A stretch of 64,000 nt of DNA, from positions 496,001 through 560,000 of the forward strand of contig NZ_CP023564.1 of assembly GCF_002407065.1 (NCBI RefSeq), in the 5' to 3' direction. Both the position numbers and the translations under genes were made by a program. Source of the DNA: Brachybacterium ginsengisoli (lineage in GTDB: Bacteria; Actinomycetota; Actinomycetes; Actinomycetales; Dermabacteraceae). A model generated the notes under the pieces. It had not been told where the DNA came from and searched no databases. It worked only from the letters and a program-made list of their open reading frames with translations. This document shows, piece after piece, positions 13,484 to 22,463 of the stretch. Each line of letters starts with the position of its first letter. Positions within the stretch are counted from its first letter, which is position 1.

Positions 13484-14763
13484 GACTGCTCCTCCTGACC
13501 CACTACTACGGCCCGGAGTTCGGGGCTCCCCAGCGGCGTTGGTCGGCGCTCATCGAGCGGTTCATCGCCGCCGGGCACCGGGTCACGGTCGCCGCACCGG
13601 TGCCGCACTATCCGGCCGGTCGCCCCACCGCCGAGCAGCGGCGGCATCACCGCATGGGAGCGGTCGAGAAGGGGCTCCACGGCGAGACCGTGCTGCGCAC
13701 CGCCTATCTCCCGCATCAGGCGGACATCGCCTCCCGCACCGCGGACCATCTCGTCGCGGCGCTCGACGCGATGCGCCGCCTGCGCCGTCGCTTCGCCCGT
13801 CCGGGGACCCGTCCCGACGTCATCGTGGCCACCGCCCCGGCGATCCCCACCCTGATGGTGGGGCGCGCGCTGTCCGTGCTGTGGGGCGTCCCGCTGGTGG
13901 TGGAGATGCGCGATGCCTGGCCGGATCTGGTCACCCATGTCGGCCCGGCCGGCGCGCTGACGCCCGAGGCCGTGCTCGCGCGCCGCAGCGCACCGCGACG
14001 GGCCCTGTCCTGGGCGGTGGCGGTCGCGAAGGAGCGGGTGCACCAGCAGGTCACGACCTGGCAGAGCGGTGCCCGTGCCGTGGTCACCACCACCGGTCGC
14101 TTCGCGGACGTGCTGAGCGAGCGCGGGGTGCTGGACGTGCAGGTGGTGCGCAACGGCACCGACCTCGCGATGGTGACCCGTCAGCGCGATCACGCGTCGG
14201 GCGACCATCGCGAGCTGCGCTGCCTGTATCTGGGCAACATGGGGCGCTCCCAGGGCCTGGGCACCGTGGTCCGCGCCGCCGCCGCTCTGCGGCGCGAGGG
14301 CGTGAACGTGCACGTGAGGATGGTGGGGCACGGGATCGCGGCGTCCGCCCTGGCGGCGCTGGCCCAGGAGCTGGACGCCCCGGTGGAGGTGATCCCGCGG
14401 ATCCCGCACCGCGAGGTCGGAGCCCAGTACGCCTGGGCGGACACGGTCATCGTCTCGCTGCGCGACTGGGAGCCGTTCTCCTGGACCGTGCCCTCGAAGC
14501 TCTACGAGATCCTCGCGACCGGCCGGCACATCACCGCGCTCCTCGCGGGGGAGGCGGCCGACGTGGTCCGGGACGCGCAGGCCGGGGACGTGCTCCCGCC
14601 CGAGGACGAGGAGGCGCTCATCGCGCTGTGGCGCGAGCTCGCCGCGGACCGCTCCCGGGCGGCGGTGCGCGCGAGCGGCCGCGACTGGGTGGCCGAGCAC
14701 GCCGATGACGACGTCCTCGCCCGCCGCTACCTGGAGATCCTCCGCAGCGTCACGCAGGGCTGA
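13480..14763 (+). CDS. Glycosyltransferase family 4
   Basis: 427-residue GT-B glycosyltransferase. The N-terminus is MRLLLLTHYYGPEFGAPQRR and includes the donor/acceptor loop GPEFGAPQRRW typical of WbuB-like family-4 enzymes. MRDAWPDLV lies near residue 140. The C-terminal half carries LRCLYLGNMGRSQGL and the nucleotide-sugar motif FSWTVPSKLYEILATGRHI with Glu. The retaining mechanism and use of an NDP-sugar are family knowledge. It overlaps the PRC-like gene by 4 nt and converges on kup. It lies 40 kb from the other polysaccharide genes. Confidence 0.88.
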   Translation: MRLLLLTHYYGPEFGAPQRRWSALIERFIAAGHRVTVAAPVPHYPAGRPTAEQRRHHRMGAVEKGLHGETVLRTAYLPHQADIASRTADHLVAALDAMRRLRRRFARPGTRPDVIVATAPAIPTLMVGRALSVLWGVPLVVEMRDAWPDLVTHVGPAGALTPEAVLARRSAPRRALSWAVAVAKERVHQQVTTWQSGARAVVTTTGRFADVLSERGVLDVQVVRNGTDLAMVTRQRDHASGDHRELRCLYLGNMGRSQGLGTVVRAAAALRREGVNVHVRMVGHGIAASALAALAQELDAPVEVIPRIPHREVGAQYAWADTVIVSLRDWEPFSWTVPSKLYEILATGRHITALLAGEAADVVRDAQAGDVLPPEDEEALIALWRELAADRSRAAVRASGRDWVAEHADDDVLARRYLEILRSVTQG

Positions 14764-14773
14764 CGCCCCGCCC

Positions 14774-17065
14774 TCACAGCTCCGTCTCGGCTCCCATCAC
14801 CAGGGTGCGGCTGGAGGGGAGGTTCAGCACCAGCGTGCGCTGGGCCGAGGCACGGCTCAGCTGACGGAACAGCGCCCGCTGCCAGCGCGGCATCCCGCCG
14901 GCCTGGGCGGCCGAGCCGCCGCCCGGCGCCGGCTCGAGACGCAGCGTGGAGAGCACGTAGATCGCGTCCTCGAGGTCCAGGTCGAGCTCGGGGATGTAGG
15001 ACGGGCAGTCGGCGGAGCAGTCGCCCTCGTGCCGGCCGTGCCGCTCCACGGCGTCGCGCAGCGCGGCGGGGACGTCCTGCGAGTCGTGGAAGCCCACCTC
15101 GTAGGTGATCTGCACGAGGGAGCCCGGCCCGCTGCTCAGCACGTTCACGTGCACCCGGTCGTCGCGGTGCACATGCGGGACACCGCGGTGCTGGAGGGTC
15201 AGGATCACCACGTGCTCGTGGAGGACGTGGTGCATCTCCACCCCGGTGCGCAGGGCGATCGGCACGGTGTCCGGCTCGGGATGGGGATAGACGGCCAGGC
15301 CCGGCACGCGCGGGACGCTGCGCGCGGGGCCGGCCACGAAGTCGGCGAGCGGGCCCTCCATCGACCGACGTCGGTCGGCCATCAGCCGGGCTCCGCGCCG
15401 CCAGGTGAGCATGATGGTGGTCAGGACCGCGGCGATCAGCAGCGGCAGCCAGCCGCCGTCGGGGATCTTCACCAGGTTCGCGGCCAGCAGCAGCAGCTCG
15501 AGCCCGCCCACTATCACCGCGAGCGTCACCACCTGCCAGGTGGGCCGGCGCAGGATCCGGTGGGCGTAGAGCAGGAACAGCGCCAGGACCAGGATGATCG
15601 TCGCCGTGACCGCGAGGCCGTAGGCGGCGGCGAGGGCCGAGGAGCGCTGGAAGACCAGCACCAGGGTGACCACGCCCAGGAACAGCAGCAGGTTCACGCT
15701 GCCCACGTAGATCTGCCCGCCGTGCTCGGAGGAGGTCTGGGTGACCTTCAGCTTGGGCAGCAGGGTGAGGCGCGTGGCCTGGCGCGACACGGAGAACGCC
15801 CCGGAGATCACGGCCTGGGAGGCGATGACGGTGGCCATCGCCGCGAGCACCACCAGCGGGATCCGCAGCCCCTCGGGGACCATCGAGAAGAAGGGGTTCG
15901 CGACCGCGCGCGGGTCGGCGAGGATCAGCGCGCCCTGGCCGAAGTAGTTCAGCAGCAGCGAGGGCAGCACCAGGCAGACCCAGGCCAGGGCGATGGGGCG
16001 GTGTCCGAAGTGGCCCATGTCCGCATACAGCGCCTCGGCGCCGGTGATGGTCAGCACCACCGCGCCCATCGCGATGAAGGCGATCAGCGGCCGGTCGATC
16101 ATGAAGGCGACGGCGTAGTGCGGGGACAGGGCGCGCAGGATCGTGGGATGCGCCAGCACGTGCGGCAGCCCCATCGCGGCGAGCGTCAGGAACCACACCG
16201 CCATCACCACGCCGAAGGAGCCGCCGATCCGGCCGGTGCCCCAGCGCTGCACCGCGAACAGAACGGTGAGCACCACCAGGGCGCCGGGCACGATCACGGC
16301 GTTGGGGACCGCGCCGGTGACCTCGATGCCCTCGAAGGCGGAGAGCACGGAGATCGCAGGGGTGATCAGCGAGTCGCCGAAGAACAGGGAGGCGCCGACC
16401 ACGCCGAGCACGAGCGCGACCGCCGCCTCCCGCGGGCCCACCGCGGGGCCGAGCTTGCGCAGGACCAGGGCGGTGAGGGCGAGGATCCCGCCCTCGCCCT
16501 GGTTGTGGGCGCGCATGATCAGGCCGATGTAGCTGACGGTGACGATGGTGATCAGGCACCAGGTGACCATCGAGATCACGCCGAGCACATCGGACTCGGT
16601 GGGGGCGACGGCGTTGTGGTGGGAGCTGAAGACCGTCTGCAGCGAGTACAGGGGGCTGGTGCCGATGTCGCCGAACACCACGCCGAGCGCGCCGAGCATC
16701 AGCAGCGGCAGCGGCTTGCGGGCGCGCGGCACGCCATGGAGGTCCAGGTGGCGGTGCGGATGGGCGTGGTCGTGCGGCGGGTGCACGGTGCGGGCCGACG
16801 GAGCGGGCGCCGGTGACGCCGCAGAGGGCGCGACGGCGGCGGGGTCGGCCGACGAGGACGCGTCCAGCGGTGCCGCGTCGGCGGGGCCGTCGGCCGACGG
16901 GGGTGCGTCGGCCGGGCCCGTGGTCGGCGGGGGAGCCGACGTCGCGGACGGGGGGACCGCGGGGGAGGGGGTCGACGGCGAGGGGTCGTCGGCCGGGAGG
17001 GGCTGCTCGGAAAGGGGGATGTGAGGCTCGTCGGAGCGGGGCGAGCGCGAGATGTCCTCGGGCAC
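14774..17065 (-). CDS. kup: Kup-family potassium uptake protein
   Basis: K+/H+ symporter with about 12 membrane spans, starting near residue 118 with LGALGVVFGDIGTSPLYSLQ, the Kup signature; GDSLITPAISVLSAFEG follows. The C-terminal 150 residues are cytoplasmic. It has 763 residues because a ~115-residue N-terminal tail precedes the first span, made of Pro/Ala/Ser-rich repeats (PADAPPSADGPADAAP) and a His-rich patch (HPPHDHAHPHRHLDLHG). The GTG at 17065 has no Shine-Dalgarno; CAGTAT lies 7 nt upstream. A shorter protein starting inside the tail cannot be excluded. The gene stands alone, converging on the glycosyltransferase after 10 nt. Confidence 0.92.
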   Translation of the reverse strand: MPEDISRSPRSDEPHIPLSEQPLPADDPSPSTPSPAVPPSATSAPPPTTGPADAPPSADGPADAAPLDASSSADPAAVAPSAASPAPAPSARTVHPPHDHAHPHRHLDLHGVPRARKPLPLLMLGALGVVFGDIGTSPLYSLQTVFSSHHNAVAPTESDVLGVISMVTWCLITIVTVSYIGLIMRAHNQGEGGILALTALVLRKLGPAVGPREAAVALVLGVVGASLFFGDSLITPAISVLSAFEGIEVTGAVPNAVIVPGALVVLTVLFAVQRWGTGRIGGSFGVVMAVWFLTLAAMGLPHVLAHPTILRALSPHYAVAFMIDRPLIAFIAMGAVVLTITGAEALYADMGHFGHRPIALAWVCLVLPSLLLNYFGQGALILADPRAVANPFFSMVPEGLRIPLVVLAAMATVIASQAVISGAFSVSRQATRLTLLPKLKVTQTSSEHGGQIYVGSVNLLLFLGVVTLVLVFQRSSALAAAYGLAVTATIILVLALFLLYAHRILRRPTWQVVTLAVIVGGLELLLLAANLVKIPDGGWLPLLIAAVLTTIMLTWRRGARLMADRRRSMEGPLADFVAGPARSVPRVPGLAVYPHPEPDTVPIALRTGVEMHHVLHEHVVILTLQHRGVPHVHRDDRVHVNVLSSGPGSLVQITYEVGFHDSQDVPAALRDAVERHGRHEGDCSADCPSYIPELDLDLEDAIYVLSTLRLEPAPGGGSAAQAGGMPRWQRALFRQLSRASAQRTLVLNLPSSRTLVMGAETEL

Positions 17066-17164
17066 GACCCAGATACTGCCACCGTTCCGCGCGGATGCAA
17101 CGTCCGGCGAGGTGCTGGATTCGTGGCGTGCGCGACATCGGCGGGACGGCGGACCGTCGCCGTC

Positions 17165-17215
17165 GGCCGGAGCGGACCAGCGGCGGCGGCCGGAGCGGAC
17201 CAGCGGCGGCGGCCG
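17165..17215. repeat. 23-bp tandem repeat upstream of the ROK regulator
   Basis: About two and a quarter units with a period of 23 bp (core AGCGGACCAGCGGCGGCGGC) between kup and the ROK gene. Its position just upstream of the ROK promoter allows a role in regulator binding, or it may be simple-sequence slippage. Confidence 0.6.
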
Positions 17216-17228
17216 GAACGCCCCCGTC

Positions 17229-17234
17229 TACGAT
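17229..17234 (+). promoter_or_regulatory. -10 element TACGAT, leaderless arrangement for the ROK gene
   Basis: TACGAT ends 6 nt before the ATG at 17241 and no Shine-Dalgarno is present. Confidence 0.55.
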
Positions 17235-17240
17235 GTGCCC

Positions 17241-18533
17241 ATGACGCAGTCGGGCAGTCCCTCGCGCGGGGCGGGGCGAGGGAGTCGCCGAGCGGTGCCG
17301 GTGGGGCACGCCGTGATGCGCTCGGCGAACCTCAGCCTGCTGCTGCGCCACCTGCACACCCGCGGCGGGCGCTCCCGCGCGACCCTGGCCCAGGAGACCG
17401 GGCTGTCCAAGGCGGCGGTCACCTCCCTCGTCGGCGACCTGGCCGAACGAGGGCTGGTGCAGGAGGGCGAGCTCGAACGGCGCGGCACCGTGGGTCGCCC
17501 CGGCACCGAGGTGCGCATCGCCCCGCACCACGTGGCCGGCATCGGGGTGGAGCTGAACGTCGACTACCTCGCCGTCTGCCTGCTGGATCTCTCCGGCGAG
17601 GTGCGGTTCTCCACCCAGGTCCCGACGCCCTACGAGCTCGACGACGGCGCGCCCGAGGGGCGTGCGTATCCGCCCGCCCTGCTGCTGGACGGCGTCGCGG
17701 AGCAGCTGCGGGTGAGCCTCGCGGCCGCGGAGCGCGAGGGGCTCTGGGTCTCCGGAATCACCGTCGCGCCACCGGGGCCGATCGATTACGAGGGCTCCAG
17801 CGTGCGCCTGGCCTCGAACCTCGGCTGGGCGGATGTGCCCCTCGGCGAGGAGCTCGCCGCCCGCCTCGGCCCCGACCATCCGGAGCTCGCCCTGGAGAAC
17901 GACGCGAAGCTCTCGGCCCTGGCGGAGGCGCCGCGGCTCGCCCGGCGGGGCATCACCGATCTCGTCTATCTCACCGGCGACATCGGGGTGGGCGCGGGCA
18001 TCATCGCCGGCGGCCGGCTGGTCCGCGGCTGGTCCGGCTTCTCCGGCGAGGTGGGGCACATCGGCCTGGATCCAGCAGGGGAGCGGTGCCGGTGCGGGCG
18101 CCGTGGCTGCTGGGAGACGATGGTCGGCTTCGGCACCGTGCTCGCCGTGCTGGACGAGGACGATCCCGCCCGGTCCGGGCGCCTGCCCATGGCCGAGCGC
18201 CTCGCGCGGATCCGCACGCTGCTGGACGCGGAGGACCCCCGGCTGCAGCAGCGGTTCACGAGCCTCGTGGACGATCTGGTGCGCGGCGTCGGCGTGCTGG
18301 TTGACGTGCTGAACCCCCAGGCCATCGTGCTGGGCGGCTACTTCGGTCACTTCGCGGATCTGCTGGTGGGGCCGGTGCAGTCCGCGCTGGATGCCAGGCT
18401 GCTCGCGGCCGACGGGCGGGTCGAGGTGAGCGGCTCCGTGCTCGGTCTCGACGCGGCGGCCGCGGGCGGTGCGGCCGTGGCGCTCGAGCGGGTGCTCGAG
18501 GACCCGCTGCTCGCCCCCGTGCTCCCCGCCTGA
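17241..18533 (+). CDS. ROK-family transcriptional regulator (NagC/XylR type)
   Basis: 430 residues. A winged helix lies at about residues 30-80 (SRATLAQETGLSKAAVTSLV). The sugar-kinase-like domain has the ROK zinc motif CRCGRRGCWE near residue 290, preceded by DIGVGAGIIAGG and GFSGEVGHIGLDP. Such proteins repress sugar genes and release DNA on binding a sugar or its phosphate. The ATG has a leaderless-type -10 box. It is followed, in the same direction and after a separate promoter, by the mutase-nucleotidyltransferase-kinase operon, which is its most likely target. Confidence 0.92.
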   Translation: MTQSGSPSRGAGRGSRRAVPVGHAVMRSANLSLLLRHLHTRGGRSRATLAQETGLSKAAVTSLVGDLAERGLVQEGELERRGTVGRPGTEVRIAPHHVAGIGVELNVDYLAVCLLDLSGEVRFSTQVPTPYELDDGAPEGRAYPPALLLDGVAEQLRVSLAAAEREGLWVSGITVAPPGPIDYEGSSVRLASNLGWADVPLGEELAARLGPDHPELALENDAKLSALAEAPRLARRGITDLVYLTGDIGVGAGIIAGGRLVRGWSGFSGEVGHIGLDPAGERCRCGRRGCWETMVGFGTVLAVLDEDDPARSGRLPMAERLARIRTLLDAEDPRLQQRFTSLVDDLVRGVGVLVDVLNPQAIVLGGYFGHFADLLVGPVQSALDARLLAADGRVEVSGSVLGLDAAAAGGAAVALERVLEDPLLAPVLPA

Positions 18534-18631
18534 GCGCGACCGACCTTCTTTGTCGCCGCTCCGGACCCGTCGGCATCTCGCTCGGTCGGGCGCTTGCGGC
18601 GCCTCGCGCCGCCCGTCGGCCCCTTCTCCTC

Positions 18632-18661
18632 TTGACACCTCGCCGCCGTCGGCCCTAGTTT
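18632..18661 (+). promoter_or_regulatory. Promoter of the sugar-activation operon
   Basis: TTGACA (18632-18637) and TAGTTT (18656-18661) are separated by 18 nt. Directly downstream lies an AT-richer patch with GTTC-N7-GAAC, a plausible ROK operator. The transcript would have a leader of about 90 nt before the AAGGAG of the mutase gene. Confidence 0.6.
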
Positions 18662-18760
18662 GTTCTGAACCTGAACGTTTTAGTCGACGGACCGCGCGAG
18701 AACCCTGCCCGATGCGGCAGGCCCTCCGACGGATCCGTCGCCCTCGGCGAAGGAGCGAGC

Positions 18761-20179
18761 ATGATCCGGTTCGGCACGGGTGGCTGGAGAGCCATCATCG
18801 GGGACGAGTTCACCAGGGAGAACGTGCGCCTGCTCGCCCAGGCCCTCGCCGACCGCATGCACGCCGAGGGGGTGGTGGAGCGCGGCCTGGTGATCAGCTA
18901 CGACCGCCGGTTCCTCTCCGACGTCTCGGCGTGGTGGGCGATCGAGGTGCTCGCCGGCAACGGCATCCCGGTGCGGGTGATCACCCGCCCCGTGCCCACG
19001 CCGATGTGCATGTGGACGGTACAGCAGACCGAAGCCGCCTACGGCATCGCCGTCACCGCCTCCCACAACCCGGCCCTGTACAACGGGCTGAAGATCTTCA
19101 CCGAGGGCGGGCGCGACGCGGACCTCGGCGTCACCAACGAGCTCACCGCGCACGTCGCGACGCTCTCCGCCGAGGACGTCCGCTCCCTGGCCCCGCACGA
19201 GGTGCGCGACAGCGAGCTGGTCACCGAGCAGAGCTCGATCAACTGGTACCTCGATGCGATCATCGAGCAGCTCGACCTCGAGGCCATCCGCCATGCGCAC
19301 CTGAACATCGTGCTGGACCCCATGTTCGGCGTGGCCCAGACCAGCCTGCAGACCATCCTGGTCAGCGCCCGCTGCCAGGTCGAGGTGATCAACGCCCGGC
19401 ACGACCCGCTGTTCGGCGGGCGCATGCCATCGCCCGCCGAGGGCAGCATGACGCCGCTGCGCCAGGCCGTGCTCGAGCACGGCGCCGATCTCGGCATCGC
19501 CACCGACGGCGACGCGGACCGGCTCGGCATCATCGATGACCTGGGGAACTATCTCAGCCCCAACCAGGTGCTGGTGCTGCTGTACGAGTACCTGCTCACC
19601 GGGAAGGGCTGGCGCGGCCCGGTGGTGCGCAACATGTCCACCACCCACCTGCTGGACCGGGTCGCCGCGGCGCACGGAGAGACCTGCCATGAGGTGCCGG
19701 TCGGCTTCAAGTGGATCAGCGCGAAGATGGCCGAGACCGACGCCGTGATCGGCGGGGAGTCCTCCGGCGGCCTCACCGTGCGCGGCCACATCCCCGGCAA
19801 GGACGGCATCCAGGCCGCCGGGCTCCTGGTGGAGATGGTGGCCCGCTCCGGCAAGAAGCTCTCTCAGCTCTACGCCGAGCTCGTGGAGCGCCACGGCTCG
19901 CTGGTGATGGAGGAGGCGGCCTACGAGTACACCCCCGAGCGCCGCGGGGAGCTGCAGCGGCGCATCTTCGAGGAGCACGAGCTGCCCGGATTCGACCGCG
20001 AGATCACCAGGATCTCCTGGGAGGACGGCTGCAAGATCTGCTTCGCCGACGACTCCTGGCTGACCATCCGCTTCTCCGGCACCGAGCCGGTGATCCGCGT
20101 CTTCTCCGAGGCGGAGACCGCCGACGAGGCGCAGCTGCTCTCGCACACCGTCGCCACCCACTACCGTCTGGGAGCATGA
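18761..20179 (+). CDS. Phosphohexomutase (phosphoglucomutase/phosphomannomutase family)
   Basis: 472 residues, alpha-D-phosphohexomutase superfamily. The phosphoserine loop is TASHNP (Ser101), the metal loop DGDADRLG lies near residue 248, the sugar-binding loop GGESSGG near 330, and the phosphate-binding loop RFSGTEPVIR near 445. It interconverts hexose 1- and 6-phosphates. AAGGAG precedes the ATG. The next gene overlaps its stop. With the nucleotidyltransferase and kinase behind it, it probably feeds a sugar 1-phosphate pool; glucose versus mannose specificity cannot be read safely. Confidence 0.94.
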   Translation: MIRFGTGGWRAIIGDEFTRENVRLLAQALADRMHAEGVVERGLVISYDRRFLSDVSAWWAIEVLAGNGIPVRVITRPVPTPMCMWTVQQTEAAYGIAVTASHNPALYNGLKIFTEGGRDADLGVTNELTAHVATLSAEDVRSLAPHEVRDSELVTEQSSINWYLDAIIEQLDLEAIRHAHLNIVLDPMFGVAQTSLQTILVSARCQVEVINARHDPLFGGRMPSPAEGSMTPLRQAVLEHGADLGIATDGDADRLGIIDDLGNYLSPNQVLVLLYEYLLTGKGWRGPVVRNMSTTHLLDRVAAAHGETCHEVPVGFKWISAKMAETDAVIGGESSGGLTVRGHIPGKDGIQAAGLLVEMVARSGKKLSQLYAELVERHGSLVMEEAAYEYTPERRGELQRRIFEEHELPGFDREITRISWEDGCKICFADDSWLTIRFSGTEPVIRVFSEAETADEAQLLSHTVATHYRLGA

Positions 20180-21027
20180 TGAGCACTCCGCCCTCCACCC
20201 CGCCCTCCGACTCGAGCGCGCCGTCGGCCGCGCCCACCATCACCACGGCCGTGGTGCTGGCCCGCGGGCTCGGGACCCGCATGCGCGCCGAGGGCGGGGC
20301 CGCGCTGACCGCCGAGCAGGCCGCCGCGGCGTCCTCGGGCCACAAGGCGCTGATGCCGATCGGCGGCCACCGCCTGATCGACTTCTCGCTCAGCGCCCTG
20401 GCCGACGCCGGGATCCGCCGCGCGGTGCTGGTCGTCGCCCCCGAGCACGAGGAGTTCACCCGGCACCTCGCCGATCTCGCCCCCTCCCGCCTCGAGGTGC
20501 TGCTCGCCGTGCAGGAGGAGCCCCGCGGCACGGCCGACGCCGTCGCCAGCGCGCGCGAGGCCGTGGGGGAGGTGCCCTTCGTCATGGTCAACGGCGACAA
20601 CCTCTACCCCGGCGACGGGGTGCGGCGCCTGCTACAGGAGCCCGGCAGCGCCCTGCTCGGCTTCGAGCGCTCCGCGCTGCTGCGCGAGAGCAATATCCCC
20701 GCCGACCGCATCGCCGCCTTCGCGCTCATCGAGCAGGAGGACGGGCGGCTCGAGCGGATCGTGGAGAAGCCCGACGCCGAGACCCTCGAGGCCGCCGGTC
20801 CGGACGCCCTGGTGAGCATGAACTGCTTCGCCTTCACCCCGGAGATCTTCGAGGCCTGCGCCCGGATCCAGCCCTCGCCCCGCGGTGAGCTCGAGATCGT
20901 GGACGCCGTGCGCGAGCTGGGCGAGATGCGCGTGATCCCCTTCGCGGGCGGGGTCCTGGACCTCTCGCGCCGCGAGGACATCGACGAGGTCGAGCGCCGC
21001 CTCGCGGGCGTCGAGGTCGCCCTGTGA
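20176..21027 (+). CDS. Sugar-1-phosphate nucleotidyltransferase
   Basis: 283 residues, GT-A Rossmann nucleotidyltransferase. After a Ser/Pro/Ala tail, the NTP-binding signature reads VVLARGLGTRMRAEGG (canonical G-x-GTRM) near residue 28; PFVMVNGDNLYP near residue 135 supplies the metal aspartate; ERIVEKPD near residue 193 contacts the sugar. It should join NTP and a sugar 1-phosphate to an NDP-sugar and pyrophosphate. The ATG (ATGATG) overlaps the mutase stop; a start 3 nt later is equally possible. The GHMP kinase overlaps its stop (GTGA), so translation of all three is coupled. Confidence 0.88.
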   Translation: MMSTPPSTPPSDSSAPSAAPTITTAVVLARGLGTRMRAEGGAALTAEQAAAASSGHKALMPIGGHRLIDFSLSALADAGIRRAVLVVAPEHEEFTRHLADLAPSRLEVLLAVQEEPRGTADAVASAREAVGEVPFVMVNGDNLYPGDGVRRLLQEPGSALLGFERSALLRESNIPADRIAAFALIEQEDGRLERIVEKPDAETLEAAGPDALVSMNCFAFTPEIFEACARIQPSPRGELEIVDAVRELGEMRVIPFAGGVLDLSRREDIDEVERRLAGVEVAL

Positions 21028-22340
21028 CGGCGACCGAGGTCACCTGGGCGATGCCCGGGCGGATCGAGGTGCTGGGCAAGCACACCGACTACGGCGGCGG
21101 CCGGGTGCTGGTGTGCGCGGTGGACCGCGGGATCACCGTCCGCACGGAGGAGATCGCCGGCGCGCCCGGCACCCTCGAGGCGGGCAGCGACGCCTTCCCC
21201 GGCGCCCTCCACCTCGAGGCCGGCACGGCCCCCGACCTCCCGGCAGGGCACTGGGGTCGCTACGTCCACACCGTCCTCGCCCGGCTCACCGACAACTTCG
21301 GCCCGCTGCGCCCGGCCCGGCTCACCGTCACCTCGGACCTCCCGCCGGCCTCCGGCATGTCCAGCTCCTCGGCCATGATCACCGGCGTCGCGATGGCGCT
21401 CGCGGACCTGAACGACCTGCCCTCCACCGCGGCCTGGACCGAGCAGCTGGCGGACCGGGTGGCGCTGGCCGGCTATGCGGCCTCGATCGAGAACGGGAAG
21501 AGCTTCGGGAGCCTCGCCGGACGGCCCGGCGTGGGCACCAGCGGCGGCTCCCTGGACCACACCGGCATGCTCACCAGCGAGGAGGGGCAGATCTCCTACG
21601 CGGAGTTCGATCCGATGCGTCTGCTCGACCGGGTCGCGCTACCGCCGGAATGGTCTTTCGTGGTCGCCGTCAGCGGGGTGCTCGCCGAGAAGACCGGCGC
21701 CGCCCAGGTGCTCTACAACCGGGGGCCGGAGCTGCTGGGGGACCTCGTGGCGCGCTGGAACCGGGAGACCGGGCGAGCCGACGCCACCGTGCAGGCAGCG
21801 CTGCGCTCCTTGGTGGGGGAGGACCTGGAGGCCCCGCTGCTGGAGGGTGTCGACCTCACGCACGCGCCCGGCCCCGGCGGAGCGCCGACCGACTCGCCCC
21901 TGGCCCACGACGAGCGCCTCGCGCCGCTGCGACGGCTCGCCGCCGACGGGGCGGAGCGGGACCGGCTGGATCAGTTCCTGCTCGAATCCGCCGTGCTCGT
22001 GCCGCGCGCCCACACGGCGCTCCGCGACGGTGACCTCGACGCCTTCGCCGCGGCGACGGCCACCTCGCAGCGCCTCGCGGAGACGCACCTGCGCAACCAG
22101 GTCCCGCAGACCATCACGCTGGCGGACTCCGCCGTCCAGCTCGGCGCCCGCGCGGCCTCCGCGTTCGGGGCGGGCTTCGGCGGCAGCGTCTGGGCGCTGG
22201 TCCCCACGGCCGACGCCGACGGTTTCGCGGAGCAGTGGCGCGAGTGCTACCGGCGCACCGAGGGTGCGCCGGAGACGGCCAGCACCCTGGTCACGAGGCC
22301 GGGAGCTCCGGGCCGACGGGTGGGCGCGGCCCGGGTCTGA
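21024..22340 (+). CDS. GHMP kinase, galactokinase-like
   Basis: 438 residues. The galactokinase-type N-terminal signature is GRIEVLGKHTDYGGGRVL at residues 12-29; canonical galactokinase has GEHTDY, so Lys replaces the Glu. The ATP loop is PPASGMSSSSAM at residues 107-118, and the C-terminal GFGGSVWALV matches the third GHMP motif. It phosphorylates a sugar at C1. With a mutase and nucleotidyltransferase in the same operon it completes a salvage route from free sugar to NDP-sugar. The changed residue and absence of galT/galE nearby argue against calling it plain GalK; related sugars are possible. Confidence 0.85.
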   Translation: MTATEVTWAMPGRIEVLGKHTDYGGGRVLVCAVDRGITVRTEEIAGAPGTLEAGSDAFPGALHLEAGTAPDLPAGHWGRYVHTVLARLTDNFGPLRPARLTVTSDLPPASGMSSSSAMITGVAMALADLNDLPSTAAWTEQLADRVALAGYAASIENGKSFGSLAGRPGVGTSGGSLDHTGMLTSEEGQISYAEFDPMRLLDRVALPPEWSFVVAVSGVLAEKTGAAQVLYNRGPELLGDLVARWNRETGRADATVQAALRSLVGEDLEAPLLEGVDLTHAPGPGGAPTDSPLAHDERLAPLRRLAADGAERDRLDQFLLESAVLVPRAHTALRDGDLDAFAAATATSQRLAETHLRNQVPQTITLADSAVQLGARAASAFGAGFGGSVWALVPTADADGFAEQWRECYRRTEGAPETASTLVTRPGAPGRRVGAARV

Positions 22341-22380
22341 GCGTCGACCCGCGCCGGGCGCCGGACGGAGGACGCCGCGC

Positions 22381-22420
22381 GACGTGCGCCGGGCGACGTG
22401 CGCCGGGCGACGTGCGTCGA
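22381..22420. repeat. 14-bp tandem repeat (three units)
   Basis: GACGTGCGCCGGGC is repeated nearly three times between the convergent kinase and adenosine deaminase genes. No hairpin terminator was recognised here. Confidence 0.6.
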
Positions 22421-22463
22421 GCGCTGAACGCCGGGCGACACGTCGAGCCCGAGCCCAGCCCGG

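Noticed and set aside
14727-18638. A 1303-codon minus-strand reading frame
   Set aside because: It is antisense to the ROK gene and out of frame with kup, which has clear conserved motifs; a product of GC-rich third positions.
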